Part shown: positions 1 to 6,861 of the stretch, in pieces | Layout: every line of letters begins with the position of its first letter | Numbering within the stretch: position 1 is the stretch's first letter | DNA from: an uncultured Acetobacteraceae bacterium | GTDB lineage: Bacteria; Pseudomonadota; Alphaproteobacteria; Acetobacterales; Acetobacteraceae | NCBI GenBank assembly: GCA_903839965.1 | Contig: CAIMEK010000690.1 | Span: forward strand, 1 to 10,137 | Reading direction: 5' to 3' | Length of the DNA stretch: 10,137 nt | The notes under the pieces: generated by a model | What the model saw: only the letters and a program-made list of their open reading frames with translations | Database searches by the model: none | Told to the model about the DNA's origin: nothing | Translations under genes and position numbers: made by a program

Positions 1-1268
1 ATCATCGCCGCCAGACGCGGATGCGCCCCCAGCCGCGCCATGTCGCGCCCGAGCTGGGTGATGCGCCCGTCCGCCAGCGCGCCAAGATCGGCGAGCAGGG
101 CGGCGGCGGCGGCCAGCGGGCCGGGCGGCGGCGGGTCGGGAAAGGCGAGGTCGGCGGGCGCGGCGCCCCAGGCGGCGCAGTCCAGCAGCAGGCCCGAGAG
201 TTCGGCCTCGAGGATTTCCGGGTGGTCGAACTCCGCCAGCCCGCGGTGCAGCGCCGCGGTCCACAGCCGGATCGCCACCCCGGGGCCTTCGCGGCCGGCC
301 CGCCCGGCCCGCTGGTGGGCGGCGGCGCGGCTGATGCGGCGGGTGACGAGGCCGGTCAGCCCGGTGGCAGGGTCGAGCTGCGGCGTCCGCCGCCAGCCGC
401 CATCGACCACGATGCGCACGCCGGGAACGGTCAACGAGGTTTCCGCGATCGAGGTGGCCAGCACCACCCGCCGCCCCTCCCCCGCACGCAGGGCGCGGTC
501 CTGCTCGGCGGCGGGCAGGTCGCCGTGCAGCGCCAGCACCTCGGCGCCGCAATCGGCCAGCGCCGCCTCGGCGCGGCGGATTTCGCCCATCCCGGGCAGG
601 AAGGCCAGCAGGTCGCCGAGATGCACCCGCAACGCCTGCCGCACCGCCCGGGCCAGCGCCTCCGGCAGGTCGCGGGGACTGGCGAGGTCGCGCGTCGCGT
701 GGCTGACCTCGATCGGATGGGCGCGGTCCGCACTTTCGACGACGGCGGCATCGAGCAACGGGACGAGCCGGCCGGCGTCGGCGGTGGCCGACATCGCCAG
801 CAGCCGCAACTCGGGCCGCAGGTGGCGCTGCAGGTCGAGGCAGAAGGCCAGCGCCAGGTCCGCCTCCAGCGCCCGCTCGTGCACCTCGTCGAGGATGACG
901 CAGGCCACGCCGGCGAGCCCGGGATCGGATTGCAGGCGGCGCACCAGCAGGCCCTGGGTGACCACCTCGATGCGGGTGGCGGCGGACACCGCCTGGTCGA
1001 GCCGGGTGCGGTAGCCGACGGTGCCGCCGACCGTCTCGCCAAGCAGCGCGGACATGCGGGCGGCGGCGGCGCGGGTGGCCAGCCGGCGCGGCTCCAGCAT
1101 GACGATGCGCCCCCCGCCGAGCCAGGGCTGGGCAAGCAGCGCCAGCGGCACCAGGGTGGTCTTGCCGGCGCCGGGCGGGGCGACGAGCACGGCGTTGCGC
1201 CCGCCCGCCAACGCGGCCAGCAGAGCGGGCAGAACGTCGGTCACCGGGAGTTCAGGGTACTCAGGCAC
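1..1268 (-). CDS. hrpB: ATP-dependent helicase HrpB, N-terminal half (3' end beyond the left edge)
   Basis: Superfamily 2 DEAH/DEVH-type helicase of the HrpB family, a cytoplasmic nucleic-acid-dependent ATPase whose cellular role is poorly defined. About 422 residues are visible; family members are usually around 800, so roughly half is here. Read from 1268 leftward, the protein has Walker A (APPGAGKT, Lys36), the DEVH Walker B motif beginning at residue 127 (879-890), an SAT motif (LLAMSATAD), the second RecA-like domain, and motif VI (HQRAGRAGR, residues 318-326). The start is a GTG. It is the only plausible in-frame start because a TGA lies six codons upstream, and the LPV-VLPALL segment at residues 7-17 matches the usual HrpB N-terminus. 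An ATG at 1279 is out of frame and soon stops. No clear Shine-Dalgarno sequence precedes the GTG. It is transcribed divergently from the DsbD-like gene, 103 bp away. Family call is firm. Confidence 0.95.
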   Translation of the reverse strand, partial: MPEYPELPVTDVLPALLAALAGGRNAVLVAPPGAGKTTLVPLALLAQPWLGGGRIVMLEPRRLATRAAAARMSALLGETVGGTVGYRTRLDQAVSAATRIEVVTQGLLVRRLQSDPGLAGVACVILDEVHERALEADLALAFCLDLQRHLRPELRLLAMSATADAGRLVPLLDAAVVESADRAHPIEVSHATRDLASPRDLPEALARAVRQALRVHLGDLLAFLPGMGEIRRAEAALADCGAEVLALHGDLPAAEQDRALRAGEGRRVVLATSIAETSLTVPGVRIVVDGGWRRTPQLDPATGLTGLVTRRISRAAAHQRAGRAGREGPGVAIRLWTAALHRGLAEFDHPEILEAELSGLLLDCAAWGAAPADLAFPDPPPPGPLAAAAALLADLGALADGRITQLGRDMARLGAHPRLAAM

Positions 1269-1371
1269 GCGCCGGCCATAGCATCAAACCGGGGAGACCA
1301 GGAGGGGCAGGCGGCCGGGCCGGGGCTGGACAGCGCCGGTGCGCCCTGGCAGAGACTTCGGCGGAGGGGCC
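1269..1371. other. Divergent intergenic region between hrpB and the dsbD-like gene
   Basis: This 103-bp spacer must hold the start signals of both divergent genes, unless the dsbD-like operon is read from further upstream. I see no convincing -35/-10 pair, operator palindrome or riboswitch. The only clear signal is a GGAGGGG at 1363-1369, just ahead of the ATG at 1372. It serves as the ribosome binding site of the dsbD-like gene, with short spacing. Confidence 0.5.
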
Positions 1372-3435
1372 ATGACCACATCGCTGCGCGTTATCGTCGC
1401 GTTGGTCCTGGTGGGACTGGCGCTGCCGGCCCGTGCGGCCGAAAGCGTCGCGGTCACCAGCTCGCGGACCAGCGCCACCCTGGTTTCCGACACCGATCGC
1501 GTGGTCGCGGGCAGGCCGTTCAAGGTCGGGCTGCGGCTGCGCCTGGCGCCGGGCTGGCACACCTACTGGCGCAACCCGGGCGACGCCGGGATCGCGCCGG
1601 AACTTCGCTTCGACCTGTCGGACGGCGCCACCGCCGGGCCGGTGGCCTGGCCGGCGCCACAGCGCCAGCCCGAGGGCCCGCTGATGACCTACGGCTACAG
1701 CGGCGACGTGCTGCTCGCGGTGCCCGTCAGCGGCACGGCCCACAGCATCGGGCTGCATGCGAGCTGGCTGGTGTGCAAGGACATCTGCGTGCCGGAGGAG
1801 GGCGACTTCCGGCTCGACCTGCCCGGCGGCACGCAGCCCGCGGCCGCGCCGCAGGCGCCGCTGTTCGCCGCCGCCGAGGCCGCCCTGCCGCGGCCCTCGC
1901 CATGGTCGGCGGAGGTGGCGCCCGACGGCACCCTGACGGTCACCGGCAAGGGCATCTCCGCGGCCACCGTGCGCGACGCCTGGTTCATTCCCACCGTGGC
2001 CGACACCGTGCGCGGCGCGGCGCCGCAGCCGCTGTGGGTGGGCGACGGGGTGTTCACGATCGCGCTGGCGCCCGGGGACGCCTTCCGCGCCGATGCGGCG
2101 CTGGCCGGGGTGCTGACGGCGCGCGACGGCGGCGGCCAGGAGGTGGCGCTGGAGGTGTCGGCGGCGCCGGGCGGACCGCCCGCCGAGCCCGATATGCCGA
2201 CGTGGCGCATCATCGGCTTCGCCGTGTTGGGCGGCTTCATCCTCAACCTGATGCCGTGCGTGTTCCCGGTGCTGGCGATGAAGACGGTCGGGCTGGCCGG
2301 GCTGGCCCGCGGGGCGCGCCGCCAGGCGGTGCTGCACGCGCTGTCCTATACCGCCGGCGTGGTGGTGACGTTCATGGCGGTGGGGGCGGTGCTGCTCGCC
2401 CTGCGGACGGCGGGCGACATGGTGGGCTGGGGGTTCCAGTTCCAGTCGCCGGCCTTCGTTGCCGGCATCGCCTGGGTGCTGTTCGCGGTCGGGCTGAACC
2501 TGTCCGGCGTTTACGAAATGCGGCTGGCGGGCACCGGCGCGGGGCAGGCGCTGGCGGCGCGCGGCGGCCACGTTGGCAGCTTCTTCACCGGCCTGCTCGC
2601 CGTGCTGGTCGCGACCCCCTGCACCGCCCCGTTCATGGGGATCGCCATCGGCGCCGCGCTGGCGGCCGGGTCCACGCCGCTGATCCTGGCGGTGTTTCTG
2701 GCGATGGGGGTCGGGCTCGCGCTGCCGTACGTGATGCTGACGGCGGTACCGGGCTGCGTGCTCCTGCTGCCGCGGCCGGGCCGGTGGATGGACGTGGTGC
2801 GCCAGGCGCTGGCCTTCCCGATGTACGGCGCCTGCGCCTGGCTGCTCTGGGTGATGAGCCAGGAGGCGGGATCGTCCGGCGTGGTGGGCACCGCGGCCGG
2901 GCTGGGGCTGGTGGGCGTCGTCGCCTGGGCGATCGGCCTCGGCCAGGGCGAGCTGGGCCGGAACGGCCGGCGGATCGCCAACTCGGCCGCGCTGGCCGCG
3001 GGCCTCGCCGCCCTGGCGGTGCTCTCGGGCATCGCCACCCGGCCGGCGGAGCCGGCCCAGGCAGCGAGCGAAGCGGGGGTGGAACCGTTCTCGGCCGCCC
3101 GGCTGGAGGCCTTGCTGGGCGAGGGGCGGCCGGTGTTCGTCAACATGACGGCCGCGTGGTGCGTGACCTGCCTGGTGAACGAGCGGGTGGCGCTGGCGCA
3201 ACCGCAGGTGCGGCAGGGTTTCGCCATGCACGGCGTGGTCTACATGAAGGGCGACTGGACACGCCAGGATGCCGCCATCACGCGCTTCCTGCGCAGCTAC
3301 CGGCGCGACGGCGTGCCGTTCTACGTGCTCTACCCGTCCGGGCACGGCGCGCCGGTGGTGCTGCCGCAGATCCTCACCGAGGCCACCGTGCTGGCGGCGC
3401 TCGAGCGGGTGGGACCGATTGTGGGGAATGAGTGA
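1372..3435 (+). CDS. dsbD: DsbD/ScsB-type protein-disulfide reductase (thiol:disulfide interchange protein)
   Basis: Predicted 687-residue inner-membrane protein that carries electrons from cytoplasmic thioredoxin to periplasmic partners. Order of parts: signal peptide (residues 1 to about 23, ending ALPARAA), a periplasmic N-terminal domain with a Cys pair at 135 and 139 (VCKDIC), a polytopic membrane domain of about residues 278-555 with one Cys in each half (MPC296VFP and TPC417TAP), and a C-terminal thioredoxin-like domain with WC597VTC600 and a cis-Pro-type GVPF motif at 647-650. The 121-residue spacing of the two membrane cysteines is close to that of E. coli DsbD (163 and 285). The N-terminal pair is C-x3-C rather than the C-x5-C of E. 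coli DsbD, and the domain looks more like ScsB (suppressor of copper sensitivity). The start at 1372 gives a good signal peptide and follows GGAGGGG; a GTG at 1339 would add an unlikely leader. It overlaps copC by 8 bp, which points to a role with copper proteins. Confidence 0.93.
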   Translation: MTTSLRVIVALVLVGLALPARAAESVAVTSSRTSATLVSDTDRVVAGRPFKVGLRLRLAPGWHTYWRNPGDAGIAPELRFDLSDGATAGPVAWPAPQRQPEGPLMTYGYSGDVLLAVPVSGTAHSIGLHASWLVCKDICVPEEGDFRLDLPGGTQPAAAPQAPLFAAAEAALPRPSPWSAEVAPDGTLTVTGKGISAATVRDAWFIPTVADTVRGAAPQPLWVGDGVFTIALAPGDAFRADAALAGVLTARDGGGQEVALEVSAAPGGPPAEPDMPTWRIIGFAVLGGFILNLMPCVFPVLAMKTVGLAGLARGARRQAVLHALSYTAGVVVTFMAVGAVLLALRTAGDMVGWGFQFQSPAFVAGIAWVLFAVGLNLSGVYEMRLAGTGAGQALAARGGHVGSFFTGLLAVLVATPCTAPFMGIAIGAALAAGSTPLILAVFLAMGVGLALPYVMLTAVPGCVLLLPRPGRWMDVVRQALAFPMYGACAWLLWVMSQEAGSSGVVGTAAGLGLVGVVAWAIGLGQGELGRNGRRIANSAALAAGLAALAVLSGIATRPAEPAQAASEAGVEPFSAARLEALLGEGRPVFVNMTAAWCVTCLVNERVALAQPQVRQGFAMHGVVYMKGDWTRQDAAITRFLRSYRRDGVPFYVLYPSGHGAPVVLPQILTEATVLAALERVGPIVGNE

Positions 3436-3802
3436 CGCGATGACGGTTTTGTTCTTGCGGGTGCTGGCGGCACTCGCCCTGCTGGGCGGCGCGCCGGTGG
3501 CGGCGCGCGCCCATGCCGTGCTGCAGGAAAGCCAGCCGGCCGCCGGGAGCGCCGTTGCCGCCGGACGCATGGAGTTCGAGCTGCACTACAACAGCCGCAT
3601 CGACGCCGCCCGCTCGCGCCTGACGCTGATCCGGCCCGACCGCAGCCATGCCGTGCTGGCGGCCCATGCGGCCGGCGCCGGCAACGTGCTGACCGCCACC
3701 GCCGAGCTTGCCCCCGGCGTCTACACGCTGCGCTGGCAGGTGCTGGCCATCGACGGCCACATCACCCGCGGCGACGTGGGGTTCACCGTGACCGGTCGCT
3801 GA
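3428..3802 (+). CDS. copC: CopC-domain periplasmic copper-binding protein
   Basis: Small secreted beta-barrel copper carrier of 124 residues, or 120 if the ATG at 3440 is used. A signal peptide ends with AARA, and the next residue is His29, so the mature protein would begin HAVLQ, as in CopC proteins where the N-terminal His is a Cu(II) ligand. Near the C-terminus, IDGHITRGDVGF carries Asp109 and His111, matching the other Cu(II) ligands of the family. The Met-rich Cu(I) loop of Pseudomonas-type CopC is absent; the mature part has a single Met. It is therefore probably a Cu(II)-only member. The ATG at 3428 overlaps the end of the dsbD-like gene (ATGAGTGA), and the stop lies 1 nt before the next start, indicating translational coupling. 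Neither start has an ideally spaced Shine-Dalgarno sequence. Likely role: handing periplasmic copper to the CopD-like protein. Confidence 0.92.
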   Translation: MSDAMTVLFLRVLAALALLGGAPVAARAHAVLQESQPAAGSAVAAGRMEFELHYNSRIDAARSRLTLIRPDRSHAVLAAHAAGAGNVLTATAELAPGVYTLRWQVLAIDGHITRGDVGFTVTGR

Positions 3803-3803
3803 C

Positions 3804-5453
3804 GTGGCGCTGCTGGTCGACCTGTTCGGCTATCTCAGCGTGGTGCTGCACGGGCTGGCCATCGTGGCGCAGTCCATCGCGCTGGGCGGCGTGCTGTTCC
3901 TGCTGCTGCTGGTCCGTCCGCTGGGCGCGAAGCTGGAGGCGGGCGCCGCGATCGCGCGCGACACCGTGCGCATCGCCGGTTGGGCGGCAGTGGGGCTTCT
4001 GTTGTGCGAGGCGGCGACCGTCGCCATGCAGGCCGCCATCCTCACCGACACGGTGGACCTGTCGCTGGCCGAGGCGCTGGGCGCGCAGTCCGCGCTGGCG
4101 GGGCTGGTCAAGATCGCGGCGTCGGCGGTGCTGGCGGCGGCGCTGCTGGGCAGTGGCGCGCGCGCGCCGTCCGCGCTCCTGCTGGGCGCCGGCGCGGTGG
4201 AGCTGTTCGCCGCCACCATGACCACGCATGCGGCGGCGCGGCTGGACGATCGCGCACTGCTGCTCGGCGTGTCCGCCCTGCACCAGTTCGGCGCGGCGAT
4301 CTGGATCGGCGGCATTCCGGCCTTCATCGCCGCGCTGGGGCGGCTGCATGACGGCGCGGGGTGGCGGCTGGTCGGCGCGCGGTTCTCGCGCATGTCGATG
4401 GTGGGCGTCGCCTGCATCGTCGCCTCAGCCACGGTGATGTCGGTGTTCTACGTCGGCGCGTGGGACGCGGTGTACGGCACCGCCTACGGGGTGATGGTCG
4501 CCGCCAAGGGCGCGATGTTCGCCGCCCTGCTGCTGCTCGGCTATGGCAATTTCCGCCTGGTCGAGCGGCTGCGGCGCGATCCGGCGACCCCGGTGCTGCG
4601 GCTGCGCCGGTTCGCCGAAGTGGAGATCGGCATCGGCTTCACCCTGTTCTTCGCCGCCGCCGGGCTGACCAGCGCGCCGCCCGCGGTCGACCTGCTGCAG
4701 GACCGGGTGAGCTGGCCCGAGATCGCGGAGCGCTACACCCCGGTGTGGCCGCGGCTGACCTCGCCCGACCATGACGCGCTGGCGCTGCCGGCGTTGCAAG
4801 CGAAGCTCGACGCGGAGGCCGCGCACCATGCCGGCACGGCCGCGCGCGCCTTCGTGCCCGGCGCCGGCGATCTGCCTGAACGCAACGCCGCCGATATCGC
4901 GTGGTCGGAATACAATCACCATTGGTCGGGGATCTTTGTACTTGCCATCGGGCTGCTTGCGTTGGCCGATCGCGCGGGCTGGCGCGCAGCCCGGCATTGG
5001 CCGCTGTTGTTCCTGGTGATGGCGGCGTTCCTGTTCATCCGCGCCGATCCCGAAGTGTGGCCGATCGGCAAGAACGGCTTCTGGGAGAGCCTGCGCGATG
5101 TCGAGGTGCTGCAGCACAAGATGCTGGTGGCGATCGTTGCCGTGTTCGGGCTGTTCGAATGGCGGGTGCGCGTACGCGAGACCGGGCGGGGCTGGGCGCC
5201 CACCGTGTTCCCGCTGGTCTGTGCGGTCGGCGGCGCGGCGCTGCTGACGCACAGCCACGCCATCGCCAACGTCCGCGAACAGTTGCTGATCGAACTGAGC
5301 CATACGCCGCTCGCCCTGTTCGGCATGACGGCGGGCTGGGCGCGCTGGCTGGAACTGCGCCTCACCGGGCGCGGGGCGCGGCTCGCCGGCTGGGTCTGGC
5401 CGATGTGTTTCATCCTCGTCGGGCTGACGTTGCTGGATTACCGCGAGGCCTGA
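3804..5453 (+). CDS. copD: CopD-family copper-transport membrane protein with extra C-terminal membrane domain
   Basis: A 549-residue polytopic inner-membrane protein. The first ~290 residues form a CopD-like domain of about eight hydrophobic helices, with the usual conserved histidines at TTH142AA and LH160QFGAAIWIGG and a K235G pair in a later helix. CopD is linked to moving copper across the inner membrane with CopC as periplasmic partner; direction and mechanism are debated. After a loop (about 291-370) comes a second hydrophobic region of five or six helices up to residue 545. It has conserved-looking motifs: EYNHHWSG (His372-His373), DPEVWPIG, EVLQH438K, LTH483SH485 and LSH500TP. Classical CopD is about 300 residues, so this is a long form. 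The start is a GTG one base after the copC stop, with no clear Shine-Dalgarno sequence, so translation probably depends on coupling. It is the last gene of the dsbD-copC-copD unit; 112 bp follow before the next probable start. Confidence 0.88.
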   Translation: MALLVDLFGYLSVVLHGLAIVAQSIALGGVLFLLLLVRPLGAKLEAGAAIARDTVRIAGWAAVGLLLCEAATVAMQAAILTDTVDLSLAEALGAQSALAGLVKIAASAVLAAALLGSGARAPSALLLGAGAVELFAATMTTHAAARLDDRALLLGVSALHQFGAAIWIGGIPAFIAALGRLHDGAGWRLVGARFSRMSMVGVACIVASATVMSVFYVGAWDAVYGTAYGVMVAAKGAMFAALLLLGYGNFRLVERLRRDPATPVLRLRRFAEVEIGIGFTLFFAAAGLTSAPPAVDLLQDRVSWPEIAERYTPVWPRLTSPDHDALALPALQAKLDAEAAHHAGTAARAFVPGAGDLPERNAADIAWSEYNHHWSGIFVLAIGLLALADRAGWRAARHWPLLFLVMAAFLFIRADPEVWPIGKNGFWESLRDVEVLQHKMLVAIVAVFGLFEWRVRVRETGRGWAPTVFPLVCAVGGAALLTHSHAIANVREQLLIELSHTPLALFGMTAGWARWLELRLTGRGARLAGWVWPMCFILVGLTLLDYREA

Positions 5454-5565
5454 CAGCGCCGCGGGCATGGTCAGTTGTATCCGAACGAGATCGTTGCCCG
5501 GCGGTGGAATTTCCGTCATGGTCGCGCCAGGGCTAGCGACGGCCCCGTCCGAACGGGGAAGATGG
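5454..5565 (+). other. Spacer between the copper operon and the lysis-like cassette
   Basis: This 112-bp stretch lies between the copD stop and the preferred lipoprotein start. The lipoprotein frame is open back to an ATG at 5467, but the peptide it would add (residues before the 5566 ATG) has no signal-peptide character. No convincing sigma-70-type promoter or intrinsic terminator with a T-run is visible. The only structure is the hairpin at 5543-5558, described separately. A promoter for the downstream cassette could lie here, or the cassette could be read through from copD; the sequence does not decide. Confidence 0.4.
5543..5558 (+). promoter_or_regulatory. Hairpin covering the lipoprotein gene's ribosome binding site
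   Basis: CCCCGT at 5543-5548 pairs perfectly with ACGGGG at 5553-5558 across a four-base loop. The second arm contains most of the best Shine-Dalgarno sequence (GGGGA, 5555-5559), which lies 6 nt before the ATG at 5566. In the mRNA this could hide the ribosome binding site and lower or regulate translation. In such a GC-rich genome a 6-bp stem may arise by chance. There is no T-run, so it is not a typical terminator. Confidence 0.35.
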
Positions 5566-6537
5566 ATGGTTTGCGAGCAGAACGCGGGCAGCGACATCCT
5601 TCGCAACGGCCGCACACGAAGTTTTGGCAATTGGCTGTGCCTCATCGCAACGGCGCTGACGCTCGCGGCGTGCGGTTCGTTTCGTGGCGGCCCGCCGCCC
5701 AGCATCGACAGCGCCCAGGAGAAGCAGGATTTCGCGCCGTACCTGAGCGGCGACGTGTTGGCGAAGTTCTATTCGCCGGACGCGCAACAGCGCGGCGGCA
5801 TGGCCCCGGTGCAATGGCGCGATACCGTCATCGGCGCGCGCCTTGAAATCATCGACCAGAATTTCCAGACCTTCAAAAACGAGCTGTACGCCGAAACCAG
5901 CGGCGTGAATCTGGCCACAGATCTGGCCGCGCTCGGCCTGACCGGCGCTGCCGCGGTGGCCAGCAGCGGCGCCAGCCGCGCGCTCGCCGCCGCCGCCACC
6001 GGCGTGATCGGGGCCGGCACCGCCTTCAACAAGGACGCGCTCTACCAGAAGACGCTGCCTGCCATCTTCGCCCAGATGGAAGCCAATCGCTCCGGCGTGC
6101 TGGTCAGGATTCGCGGCGCACAGACGCGCAACGCGACGGACTATCCGCTGTCCCTGGCACTGACGGATATCGCTGCCTACGAGCGCGCGGGAACGCTGGA
6201 GAGCGGCATCCAGGCGCTGACGACCAGCGCGACCAACCAGGACATGGCCAACAAGAAGCAACTCGATCAGCTCAACGGCCTGACCATCGTGCCTCCGGAT
6301 GTCCAGGCGCGCCGGGAGAAATTCTCCGACTACATCGCCGATCGGGTGGCGAAGGGTCAGAAAGCCACGCTGGACCAGATTGCCGGCAAACTCGGCGCCG
6401 CCGTCGATGCCAACATCACCGTCGAAGAGCGCAACATCCTGCATGCCTTCGTGCTGAAGGTGAACGGGGCCAACGCCGCGGCGGCAATGACCGACCTGTC
6501 GAACCAGCTCAACCCGATCACGCACGAAACCTTCTAG
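5566..6537 (+). CDS. Predicted lipoprotein of unknown function
   Basis: A 323-residue protein with a lipoprotein signal: a basic, long n-region (residues 1-20), a hydrophobic stretch from about 23, and a lipobox LAAC with Cys36 as the lipidated residue. Residue +2 is Gly, not Asp, which favours outer-membrane sorting. After a short Gly/Pro linker the body has a mixed-charge region, an Ala/Gly-rich nonpolar segment at about 116-153 that could insert in or lie on a membrane, then KTLPAIFAQMEANRSGV and a helical, Gln/Asn/Lys-containing C-terminal half. I recall similar unnamed proteobacterial proteins with a 'small-residue helix, then LP-x-MEA-x-R' layout, but know no function. The start at 5566 is chosen for its GGGGA site and signal peptide; the frame is open from 5467 and that ATG would give 356 residues. 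It heads a four-gene run with a muramidase and a holin-like protein. A/T-containing codons (AAT, AAA, GAA) look commoner than in the copper operon. Confidence 0.8.
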   Translation: MVCEQNAGSDILRNGRTRSFGNWLCLIATALTLAACGSFRGGPPPSIDSAQEKQDFAPYLSGDVLAKFYSPDAQQRGGMAPVQWRDTVIGARLEIIDQNFQTFKNELYAETSGVNLATDLAALGLTGAAAVASSGASRALAAAATGVIGAGTAFNKDALYQKTLPAIFAQMEANRSGVLVRIRGAQTRNATDYPLSLALTDIAAYERAGTLESGIQALTTSATNQDMANKKQLDQLNGLTIVPPDVQARREKFSDYIADRVAKGQKATLDQIAGKLGAAVDANITVEERNILHAFVLKVNGANAAAAMTDLSNQLNPITHETF

Positions 6538-6561
6538 ATCCACGGGAAAGGAGCTCCCTCC

Positions 6562-6831
6562 ATGAGCGTAGTCACCGCCGACCCCGGCTGGGATCTGGTC
6601 CAGCTGAATACCTTCGTGGCGCAGATGGAAAACGTGCTGCGCGGCCCGCTGACGAAAATCGGCAACGACGGCACCAGCACGACGCTGGACATCGACGACC
6701 CGACGGGCAAGCCGGCGAAGAACGCCGTCATCACCATCGGCCAACCGCCGGGGGGCGCCAAAACGATCGGCACCGACAGCATCTTCGTTTCCGGTGTGCT
6801 CTCAAAGGCAACGGCCTACCGGCCGGCCTGA
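6562..6831 (+). CDS. Small protein of unknown function (89 residues)
   Basis: I do not recognise this protein. It starts at ATG 6562 behind an excellent Shine-Dalgarno sequence (AAAGGAG, 6547-6553, 8 nt before the start), the best in the window, which supports it as a real gene despite its length. It has no signal peptide, no cysteine and no membrane segment. The first ~30 residues could form an amphipathic helix (WDLVQLNTFVAQMENVL). The rest is rich in Thr, Asp, Gly, Ile and Val (TSTTLDIDDPTGK, NAVITIGQPPGG), suggesting a small beta-rich fold. It lies 24 nt after the lipoprotein gene and 30 nt before the GH108 gene on the same strand, so it is probably co-transcribed. It could be a regulator, an inhibitor, or an exported substrate of the neighbouring module; nothing in the sequence decides this. 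Confidence 0.75.
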   Translation: MSVVTADPGWDLVQLNTFVAQMENVLRGPLTKIGNDGTSTTLDIDDPTGKPAKNAVITIGQPPGGAKTIGTDSIFVSGVLSKATAYRPA

Positions 6832-6861
6832 TGGACCTCTCCAGTCGAGCGAGCAGCGACC

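Noticed and set aside
1277..1279. ATG as start of hrpB
   Set aside because: It is in another frame and meets a stop after 12 codons. The GTG at 1268 is in frame with the helicase motifs.
1347..1361. Sigma-54-like promoter (TGGCAGAGACTTCGG) before the dsbD-like gene
   Set aside because: The -12 GC element is missing at the required spacing, and the site is too close to the start codon.
21..3431. Very long plus-strand open frame, and a matching long minus-strand one at 1261-3570
   Set aside because: Shadows caused by extreme GC content. Their Arg/Gly/Pro/His-rich translations show no domains, while other frames over the same DNA encode clear HrpB and DsbD-like proteins.
4425..5705. Long minus-strand open frame across copD
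   Set aside because: It overlaps a well-supported membrane protein gene; the translation is Gln/Arg/His-rich with no recognisable motif.
5533..6744. 403-residue minus-strand open frame opposite the lipoprotein gene
   Set aside because: The plus strand has a signal peptide, lipobox and ribosome binding sites; the minus frame has none.
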